Positions 58,411 through 64,000 of a stretch of DNA of 64,000 nucleotides are shown here, one piece after another. The translations under genes were made by a program, and so were the position numbers. Numbering within the stretch: the first letter of the stretch is position 1; the number at the start of each line of letters is the position of its first letter. The DNA is from Lewinellaceae bacterium. GTDB lineage: Bacteria > Bacteroidota > Bacteroidia > Chitinophagales > Saprospiraceae. Where the stretch lies: contig JACJYQ010000004.1 of assembly GCA_020636025.1 (NCBI GenBank), positions 186,001 to 250,000 of the forward strand. Reading direction: 5' to 3'. The notes under the pieces are model-generated. The model was given only the letters and a program-made list of their open reading frames with translations. It was not told the origin of the DNA and searched no databases.

Positions 58411-59079
58411 ATGAAAAAATTTTTCCTGACCTTATCACTTTTTTGTTACTCTGCATCAATGGTACTGGCGCAATCGGTAATTTCTATTCAACCGCAACCT
58501 GCCTCCATTAATAACGATACAAAAGAAGACATTTCAGCAGATGCTGTAATACATAACTTAACAAACAATATCATCCACATGAAATGGGAGCGCCAGGTTA
58601 TTGAAATAACACCTGGCTGCGAAACTGCGGTTTGTGATCCTAATACCTGTTACGCGCGCTTTGTAGACACAAAGCCATTCGATATGGATCCAAATGCAGA
58701 AGGTGAGCTACTTGTTCACTTCTACCGTAATGGATCTCCATGTGCAGGCATTGTGCATGTAGTAGTTACAAATCTTGATGATGCAAATGATGTTACTACG
58801 GGTGTATACATGTACAATCAATCCTCCGGCACTGATGATTTGACGATTGCCAATGTAAAACTGTTCCCAAATCCCGTAACAGAATATTTCTCTTTGGAAA
58901 ATGCAGAAAATGTAGGAAGCATCCGTGTTTACTCTCTTGACAGCAAAGAAATCATTCGTTTTGAGCCTGATGGCAGCAATGTTTACTCCGTACAAAATAT
59001 TCCTGCCGGCAATTATGTAATTGCCTTGTCAGACAAAAAAGGTTTGCTCTTCCAGGCTTTGGAATTTAGCAAAAAATAA
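58411..59079 (+). CDS. Small secreted protein with T9SS sorting domain
   Basis: The protein has 222 residues. Signal peptide MKKFFLTLSLFCYSASMVLAQ. The mature part (about 22-135) is a single beta-sandwich-like domain with HNLTNNIIHMKWERQVIEI, CETAVCDPNTCY (three Cys) and PNAEGELLVHFYRNGSPCAGIVHV, a layout like the small Ig-like domains that precede T9SS sorting domains in other Bacteroidetes proteins. The sorting domain follows (KLFPNPVTEYFSLENAE, IPAGNYVIALSD). Function unknown. Confidence 0.78.
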   Translation: MKKFFLTLSLFCYSASMVLAQSVISIQPQPASINNDTKEDISADAVIHNLTNNIIHMKWERQVIEITPGCETAVCDPNTCYARFVDTKPFDMDPNAEGELLVHFYRNGSPCAGIVHVVVTNLDDANDVTTGVYMYNQSSGTDDLTIANVKLFPNPVTEYFSLENAENVGSIRVYSLDSKEIIRFEPDGSNVYSVQNIPAGNYVIALSDKKGLLFQALEFSKK

Positions 59080-59095
59080 GGGGTCCATTCAACAA

Positions 59096-59149
59096 AGAAT
59101 ACAAAATGCAGAGTTCAGCACAAGTGCTGAACTCTGCATTTTGTATTCT
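59096..59149. terminator. Perfect 26-bp inverted repeat between convergent genes
   Basis: The arms 59096-59121 and 59124-59149 are exactly complementary with a 2-nt centre; the middle reads GTTCAGCAC-AA-GTGCTGAAC and the outer ends are AGAATACAAAATGC and GCATTTTGTATTCT. It starts 16 nt after the T9SS gene stop and ends 15 nt before the stop of the convergent queD-like gene. It should form a strong hairpin or cruciform and end both transcripts. Confidence 0.8.
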
Positions 59150-59164
59150 GCGGTCTGCAATCCC

Positions 59165-59572
59165 TTAATGCCCCACTTCCACAAAATTTCTCGGTGTTTC
59201 GTATAACCTTACGAGCAAATCAAATTTCTGCGGTAGATGTTCCCGCAGAATCTGCCAGATCACCACGCAAATATTTTCCGCGGTTGGATTCAGGTTTTTG
59301 AACTCCACCGTATCCACATTCAAATTTTTATGATCGAACCGATGCTCAACCTCTCGCTTAATTAAATCTGCCAGCCAGGCCAGGTTCAGCACCATTCCAG
59401 TTTCAGGGTCGATTTCCCCGCTTACTTTTACCTCCAGTTCATAATTGTGTCCGTGATAATTGGGATTGCTGCATACCCCAAATACTTCCATATTCTTTTC
59501 ATCAGTCCAGTCGGGATTGTGCAATCGGTGTGCAGCATTGAAATGTGCGCGTCTAAAAATGGATACTTTCAT
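59165..59572 (-). CDS. queD: 6-carboxytetrahydropterin synthase / 6-pyruvoyl-tetrahydropterin synthase family
   Basis: The protein has 135 residues from ATG 59572; the frame is open to 59779 but that would overlap holB in antisense, and the family starts at MKVSIFRRAHFNAAH. Zinc-binding histidines are visible in HFNAAHRL and YHGHNYELEV, the catalytic Cys in GVCSNPNYHGHNY and the late catalytic Glu in LVRLYETPRNF. The CSNPNYHGHNY and TGMVLNLAWLADLI pieces are shared by QueD and by PTPS of tetrahydropterin synthesis, so either product is possible. A queG gene 2.4 kb away on the other strand favours a queuosine role, but they are not in one operon. Confidence 0.88.
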   Translation of the reverse strand: MKVSIFRRAHFNAAHRLHNPDWTDEKNMEVFGVCSNPNYHGHNYELEVKVSGEIDPETGMVLNLAWLADLIKREVEHRFDHKNLNVDTVEFKNLNPTAENICVVIWQILREHLPQKFDLLVRLYETPRNFVEVGH

Positions 59573-59675
59573 GGCGAAATGGATCTTTTGGAATCCATGA
59601 TGTGGAAACCTGATTTCTGCTAAAAAGTTGCGTGGAAGTTGAAGAGATCGGCTACATCCCATGTAACTTCGCCGG

Positions 59676-60791
59676 GTGAACTTCAAAGATATTATTGGAC
59701 AACCAAAAGTAAAAACACTACTCCAACAACTTGCTGGAAGTGATCGCATACCCCATGCTTTGTTGTTTTTGGGAAACACCGGTCAAGGCAATCTGGCACT
59801 GGCACTGACATTTGCTCAGTTGTTGCAATGTGAATCATCGGATAGGGACGCTAATGACCCGGAACCATGCGGAGTATGCCCAGCCTGCAGAAAAGCCGCT
59901 ATTTATAGTCATCCAGACATCCACTATTCTTTTCCGAGCGTAGGCGCTAATGCTGTTAGTACCAACTTCCTGAAAGAATGGCGACAGTTCTTACACGATT
60001 CACCTTATGGTACTGTAAATGATTGGTTACAACTACTTGGTTCTGAAAACAAGCAAGGAAACATTACCAAGGATGAATGCAATGCGATCATAAAAAAGCT
60101 AAGCCTAAAAACATTTGAAGGCAAATACAAAATACTGATCATATGGCTCCCTGAATATCTGGGAAAGGAAGGGAACCGCCTGTTGAAACTGATTGAAGAA
60201 CCGCCAGAACAAACGATTTTCTTGCTGGTTGCTGAAAATCAAGACATGATTTTGAATACCATTCTTTCACGATGTCAGTTGATAAAATCTGATATTCTGA
60301 ATGATGATGACATTGCAGAAGCATTGATACAAAACCATCAGGCAGATCCGGAAAGGGCGCGTGAGATCGCTTTTATAGCAGATGGCGACTATGGAGCTGC
60401 CATAGCAGCATTGAAATCGGAAATTGACGACAATTCAGCCTTATTCATTGAATGGCTTAGAAAATGCTGGTTGGGCAATGCTGTTGATCTGATGAAGTGG
60501 ACAGAAAATTTTGCCCGGCTCGGACGAGAGCATCAAAAACAGTTTTTACATTTTGGCTTACACTTTCTGAGAGAAATCATGGCACTTGTAAGTACTGGAA
60601 ATGACATGCTGAGATTACGACCTCAAGAACTTGAAACGGCAAAAAACATGTCAAAAGTGTTGACTTTTGATAAGATTAGTCGACTGACAAAACTTTTTAA
60701 TGACAACATTTACTACGTGGAAAGGAATGCCAATCCCAAGATTCTGTTCATGGATTCTTCCTTAAAAATGAACCGGATTCTAAGGGAGTAA
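59676..60791 (+). CDS. holB: DNA polymerase III subunit delta-prime
   Basis: The protein has 371 residues with a GTG start at 59676 (NFKDIIGQPKVKTLLQQL). It is the clamp-loader subunit of the replicative polymerase, an AAA+ fold. The P-loop position reads FLGNTGQGNLALALTFAQ, so GxxGxGK/R lacks the Lys, as expected for delta-prime, which does not hydrolyse ATP. The zinc module CGVCPACRKAA lies near residue 65. Further features are KYKILIIWLPEYLGKEGNRLLKLIEEPPEQTIFLLV and the sensor-like TILSRCQLI. It is divergent from queD with a 103-bp gap and is followed 132 bp downstream by ricT, a gene order common in Bacteroidetes. Confidence 0.93.
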   Translation: MNFKDIIGQPKVKTLLQQLAGSDRIPHALLFLGNTGQGNLALALTFAQLLQCESSDRDANDPEPCGVCPACRKAAIYSHPDIHYSFPSVGANAVSTNFLKEWRQFLHDSPYGTVNDWLQLLGSENKQGNITKDECNAIIKKLSLKTFEGKYKILIIWLPEYLGKEGNRLLKLIEEPPEQTIFLLVAENQDMILNTILSRCQLIKSDILNDDDIAEALIQNHQADPERAREIAFIADGDYGAAIAALKSEIDDNSALFIEWLRKCWLGNAVDLMKWTENFARLGREHQKQFLHFGLHFLREIMALVSTGNDMLRLRPQELETAKNMSKVLTFDKISRLTKLFNDNIYYVERNANPKILFMDSSLKMNRILRE

Positions 60792-60923
60792 TAGCCGATC
60801 TGAAAAATGTTCGTTCAAATTATTGATCAATTTCCTTAGCTATTTGTTCCTTTTTTCTGAGATCGCTAATATTTGCAGTTTCTTTGCAAGCAATAACCAA
60901 TTTCCACCATTAAGCAATACAAT

Positions 60924-62321
60924 ATGGGATGTATAGGATGTTCCTGTTCTACAGGAAAGGATAGTACGCCGGGAGGCTGCAGGAGTAATGGAGGTTGTGC
61001 TTCAGGCGGCTGTAATCGCCATAACACCTATGACTGGATCTCAGCACTTGGCATACAGGACCCTGTGCCTTTTGATACAATAGAAGTTAGTTTCAAGAAT
61101 GGTTCTCGAAAAGACTTTTTTAAGAACCCACCCTTTACCCGCGTTGTAACCGGCGATTGGGTAATTGTTGAATCTGGCGCCGGTGGGTATGATGTAGGCA
61201 CAGTTTCCCTGAGCGGAGACCTCGTTAGGCTTCAAATGAAGCGCAAACGCGTAAGAAACGATGCAAAACTGGGTACAGTAGTGCGGAAAGCCCATGAGCG
61301 CGATCTGGAGAAATTAGATGAGGTACGCAAAGAAGAGAAAAATGTACTCATCAAATCCAGGGTGATCGCACGGTCTCTTGGGTTGAATATGAAAGTCGGA
61401 GATGTGGAATTCCAGGGAGATGGCCGCAAATGCACCTTCTATTACACCGCTGACGGCAGGGTTGATTTCCGGGAACTCATTCGCCATTATGCACGCGAGT
61501 TTCGGGTGAAGATTGAAATGCGGCAAATCGGGGCCCGCCAAGAATCTGCCCGTATTGGAGGATTGGGCAATTGCGGCAGAGAGCTATGTTGTTCTACCTG
61601 GCTATCGGAATTTAAAAGCGTAAACACCGCAGCTGCGCGATATCAAAATCTGGCCATTAATCAGACCAAACTTTCCGGCATGTGCGGTCGCTTGAAATGT
61701 TGTCTGAACTATGAGTTGGACACGTACATCGACGCGCTGGAAGACTTTCCGGACAGAGCTGATAAGCTAAAAACAAAAGCCGGTCTGGCTATTTTGATTA
61801 AGACCGATGTGTTCAAGCGTTTGATGTTTTACACATATGCTGAAGATCGTGGAAAATTGTTTTCCATCCATGTGGATCAGATTTGGGAAGCGCTGGACAT
61901 GATCAAATCCGGACAAATCCCAGGTAGCCTGGAAGATATATTGGCCATGGCCCCGGTTATTGAACCGGATGATGCAGATGAAATCGAGCCCGATTTCGAG
62001 AATGTACATGATGTGATTCAGTTGCCTATGGAGCAACGCAAAAAGAAGAAAAAGAAGAAAAAGAAACGTGACGTTTCCCGCTCAGCTGCTGCTGCTGTTG
62101 AAAAGGCTTCACAACAAGATCAAAAACCAAAACAAGGCTCTAACGCTCCTCAAAACAAAACTGAGCGCCGGCCGGATCGTCCTCAGCAAACCCAAAAGCC
62201 AAAAGCGGAGCAGACTGACAATACCAACGATCAGGCTAATAAACAGGGCGGAAGAAATCAGAATCGCAGACGCGATAAGCGTCGCTTTAAGGGTAAAGGC
62301 CCTGGAAATGACAAAGAATAG
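60924..62321 (+). CDS. ricT: RicT-like PSP1-domain iron-sulfur protein
   Basis: The protein has 465 residues. A Cys-rich N-terminus (MGCIGCSCSTGKDS, GGCRSNGGCASGGCNRH) is followed by the PSP1/RicT domain (about 45-290) with EVSFKNGSRKDFFKNP, GDWVIVESGAGGYDVGTVSL, RIGGLGNCGRELCCSTWL and KLSGMCGRLKCCLNYE; the CC pairs and GRELCC/GRLKCC motifs are the family signature. In Bacillus RicT works with RicA and RicF in RNA processing and development; those partners are not present here, and in Bacteroidetes the role is open. The C-terminus (about 370-465) is a Lys/Arg- and Gln/Asn-rich disordered tail, which would suit RNA contact. The gene follows holB, as in other Bacteroidetes, but gldH, often the next gene, is absent. 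Confidence 0.9.
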   Translation: MGCIGCSCSTGKDSTPGGCRSNGGCASGGCNRHNTYDWISALGIQDPVPFDTIEVSFKNGSRKDFFKNPPFTRVVTGDWVIVESGAGGYDVGTVSLSGDLVRLQMKRKRVRNDAKLGTVVRKAHERDLEKLDEVRKEEKNVLIKSRVIARSLGLNMKVGDVEFQGDGRKCTFYYTADGRVDFRELIRHYAREFRVKIEMRQIGARQESARIGGLGNCGRELCCSTWLSEFKSVNTAAARYQNLAINQTKLSGMCGRLKCCLNYELDTYIDALEDFPDRADKLKTKAGLAILIKTDVFKRLMFYTYAEDRGKLFSIHVDQIWEALDMIKSGQIPGSLEDILAMAPVIEPDDADEIEPDFENVHDVIQLPMEQRKKKKKKKKKRDVSRSAAAAVEKASQQDQKPKQGSNAPQNKTERRPDRPQQTQKPKAEQTDNTNDQANKQGGRNQNRRRDKRRFKGKGPGNDKE

Positions 62322-62358
62322 GCTTTCAGAAATTGAGTAAAAATACCAGAAGTAATTA

Positions 62359-63765
62359 ATGAACTACGATGTTACCGTTATCGGGTCGGGCCCGGGAGGA
62401 TACGTTGCGGCCATTCGTTGTGCGCAACTAGGATTTAAAACAGCCATCATTGAAAAGTATTCCGTTTTGGGTGGTACCTGCTTAAACGTCGGATGTATTC
62501 CTTCCAAAGCACTGCTTGATTCCAGCGAGCATTTTCACAATGCTCAACACACTTTTGAGACACACGGAATACAGCTCAAGGACCTAAAAGCCAACCTGCC
62601 CCAGATGATACGGCGCAAAAACGAGGTGGTGACTGAAAACAACAAGGGTGTCGAGTTCCTGATGAAAAAGAACAAGATCGACATCTACTATGGCCATGGA
62701 ACCATCGACGGTCCGGGTAAAATAAAAATCCTGGCAGGCAATGACTCGCCTACTGAAATTGAAACGAGTAAAATCATCATTGCCACTGGTTCCAAACCGA
62801 TTGTTCCTGCCAATTTTAATTACGATAAAAAAAGAGTGATCACCAGCACGGAAGCGCTGAACATAGAAAAGATCCCACAACGACTGGTTGTTGTGGGTGG
62901 AGGTGTGATCGGACTTGAATTAGGCAGTGTTTATGCTCGCCTGGGAACTGAAGTACATGTGGTGGAATTTCTGGACAGAATTATTGCCGGAATGGATGCT
63001 GATTGTAGCCGGGAATTGATGAAAAGCATGAAAAAACTTGGGGTAAGTTTCCATTTGAGGCATATGGTGACTGATGTGAAGGCCACAAAATCAAAAGTCA
63101 ACATAAGCGCCAAAAGCCGTGATGACGAATCCAAAACCATTTCCTGGGACGCGGATTATTGTCTGGTGTCAATAGGTCGTAAGCCATATACTGATCACCT
63201 TGGACTTGAAAAAGTCGGCATCACCCTGGATGAAAAAGGCAGAATCCCTGTAAACGAAAAACTGCAAACCTCATCACCCGACATTTATGCCATCGGAGAT
63301 GTTATTAAAGGACCAATGCTGGCCCATAAAGCAGAAGAAGAAGGTGTTTTTGTAGCGGAAGTATTGGCGGGCCAAAAACCGCATATCCATTACAACCTGA
63401 TTCCTGGAGTGGTATACACCTGGCCGGAAGTGGCCTCTGTTGGCTATACCGAAGAACAATTAAAGGAAATGGGTACACCTTACAAACCGGGGAAATTCCC
63501 ATTCCGCGCACTTGGTCGCGCCCGCGCCAGCATGGATCTGGATGGCATGGTTAAAGTGCTGGTCCATAAAGAAACTGACGAGATTCTGGGTGTACACATT
63601 GTAGGCGCCCGGGCCGCAGACATGATTGCCGAGGCAGTTGCCCTAATGGAGTTCAGGGCCTCTGCAGAAGATGCTGCGCGCATGAGCCATGCACACCCTA
63701 CCTATACAGAAGCCTTTAAAGAAGCTTGTTTGGCAGCCACAGCTAATAGAGCCATTCATGTTTAG
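62359..63765 (+). CDS. lpd: Dihydrolipoyl dehydrogenase
   Basis: The protein has 468 residues. It is the E3 flavoprotein of the pyruvate and 2-oxoglutarate dehydrogenase complexes and reoxidises dihydrolipoamide with NAD. The FAD site VIGSGPGGYVAAIRCAQLG, the redox disulfide GGTCLNVGCIPSKALLD, the NAD site VVVGGGVIGLELGSVYARLG, the second FAD motif DIYAIGDVIKGPMLAHKAEEEG and the catalytic His-Glu segment HAHPTYTEAFKEA are all intact. It starts 37 bp after ricT on the same strand. Its last codons lie within a strong hairpin (63754-63788). Confidence 0.97.
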   Translation: MNYDVTVIGSGPGGYVAAIRCAQLGFKTAIIEKYSVLGGTCLNVGCIPSKALLDSSEHFHNAQHTFETHGIQLKDLKANLPQMIRRKNEVVTENNKGVEFLMKKNKIDIYYGHGTIDGPGKIKILAGNDSPTEIETSKIIIATGSKPIVPANFNYDKKRVITSTEALNIEKIPQRLVVVGGGVIGLELGSVYARLGTEVHVVEFLDRIIAGMDADCSRELMKSMKKLGVSFHLRHMVTDVKATKSKVNISAKSRDDESKTISWDADYCLVSIGRKPYTDHLGLEKVGITLDEKGRIPVNEKLQTSSPDIYAIGDVIKGPMLAHKAEEEGVFVAEVLAGQKPHIHYNLIPGVVYTWPEVASVGYTEEQLKEMGTPYKPGKFPFRALGRARASMDLDGMVKVLVHKETDEILGVHIVGARAADMIAEAVALMEFRASAEDAARMSHAHPTYTEAFKEACLAATANRAIHV

Positions 63766-63788
63766 GGCTAAAAGCCCTAAACATGAAT
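63754..63788. terminator. Hairpin overlapping the lpd stop codon
   Basis: ATTCATGTTTAGGGCT (63754-63769) pairs perfectly with AGCCCTAAACATGAAT (63773-63788), 16 bp with an AAA loop. The TAG stop of lpd lies within the left arm. No T-run follows. It may serve the convergent gene ending at 63915 as well. Confidence 0.7.
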
Positions 63789-63909
63789 GCAGATGGCAAA
63801 TTGCAGATTGCAGATTGAAAAAGTGAAGTAGAACGTAGTGTTTCACTGGTAGAACATTTTCCAGTCCTTCATCAATCTGCATTTTGCATTCTGCATTTTG
63901 CAATCTATC
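63787..63909. repeat. Imperfect inverted repeat built of TGCA(A/G)ATT-type units
   Basis: Left side 63787-63818 holds repeated TGCAGATTG and TTGCAGAT units. Right side 63872-63907 holds TCAATCTGCATTTTGCATT and related units. TGCAGATTGA (63809-63818) pairs exactly with TCAATCTGCA (63872-63881). An 86-codon frame on the minus strand across this block is just this repeat and is not called. The right side is very like the right arm of the hairpin at 59134-59149. Confidence 0.5.
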
Positions 63910-63914
63910 CTGTC

Positions 63915-64000
63915 TTATTCTTTTTTCAGAATAGCTCGCTGGAAAACGGAAAATGGAAATGTTTCCACAACCGGAATGTCTTCCTCCTCCGTTTTGGTGC
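63915..64000 (-). CDS. C-terminal end of an unidentified gene (partial)
   Basis: A frame open to the window edge on the minus strand ends with TAA at 63915-63917. The visible 27 residues are TKTEEEDIPVVETFPFSVFQ then RAILKKE. It is in a sensible place, convergent with lpd and 127 bp beyond the hairpin at 63754-63788. I do not recognise the family from this tail; the start lies outside the window. Confidence 0.5.
   Translation of the reverse strand, partial: TKTEEEDIPVVETFPFSVFQRAILKKE

Noticed and set aside
55780..59572. queG and queD as a queuosine operon
   Set aside because: They are on opposite strands with two T9SS genes between them; the nearness may be chance.
63643..63903. 86-codon ORF on the minus strand at the lpd end
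   Set aside because: It consists of the TGCA-type intergenic repeat plus antisense lpd sequence.
1..64000. rRNA or tRNA genes, insertion sequences or prophage
   Set aside because: All gaps were read; none shows a tRNA-like cloverleaf, rRNA sequence, transposase or phage gene.

Overview
This window looks like the chromosome of a free-living Bacteroidota (Bacteroidetes). The evidence is mutually consistent. Seven proteins carry C-terminal type IX secretion (T9SS, por) sorting domains. There is a hybrid two-component system (HTCS) regulator, a TonB-dependent receptor, a second LpxD-like acyltransferase, a RicT next to holB, a 30-residue bTHX/COX24-type ribosomal protein, and several promoters with the Bacteroidetes -7 box TAnnTTTG. 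Shine-Dalgarno sequences are scarce, as is usual in this phylum. The order cannot be fixed from the sequence; a Saprospira/Cytophaga-like lineage is a guess. I see no rRNA, tRNA, IS element, prophage or CRISPR array.

Layout. 0-7 kb: the tail of a CreD-like membrane protein, a conserved secreted protein, an FMN/3Fe-4S glutamate-synthase-like oxidoreductase, a striking array of 12 hairpin repeats, then a Cys-rich repeat protein with a thioredoxin-like partner. 7-13 kb: an orphan HTCS and a DUF2236/MpaB oxygenase. 13-19.5 kb: a 1744-residue sortilin-like T9SS protein, a predicted effector (EAD-like domain plus TIR-like domain) and a 4-TM protein. 19.5-22.4 kb: xylB-xylA. 22.6-26.4 kb: a porin, imelysin and di-heme cytochrome operon, probably for iron or another metal. 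26.5-30.7 kb: a methyltransferase with a duplicated N-terminal region, a secreted BNR protein and yicC. 31-34.3 kb: HU, a TPR protein, bTHX and RNase G. 34.4-46.6 kb: a fungalysin-type protease, prs, rhodanese, LpxD-like, a GHL10-type glycosidase, an M28 peptidase, a LysM glucosaminidase and a DUF4112 protein. 46.6-52.2 kb: a TonB receptor operon, a DUF4105 protein and an unknown membrane protein. 52.4-54.5 kb: UDP-xylose synthase and dTDP-glucose 4,6-dehydratase, two nucleotide-sugar enzymes. 54.6-59.6 kb: three T9SS proteins, queG and a QueD/PTPS enzyme. 59.7-64 kb: holB, ricT, lpd and the end of an unknown gene.

Most of the window is ordinary housekeeping, envelope and secreted-enzyme content. 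The best candidate for something poorly described is the EAD/TIR-like effector at 18.3 kb, followed by a 4-TM gene after only 8 bp. Other items worth a look are the 49-bp hairpin array at 3 kb, the Cys-repeat/thioredoxin pair, a mutually exclusive inverted-repeat set in front of the TTG-start methyltransferase, and the habit of placing long, near-perfect hairpins at convergent gene ends unless the genes nearly touch.
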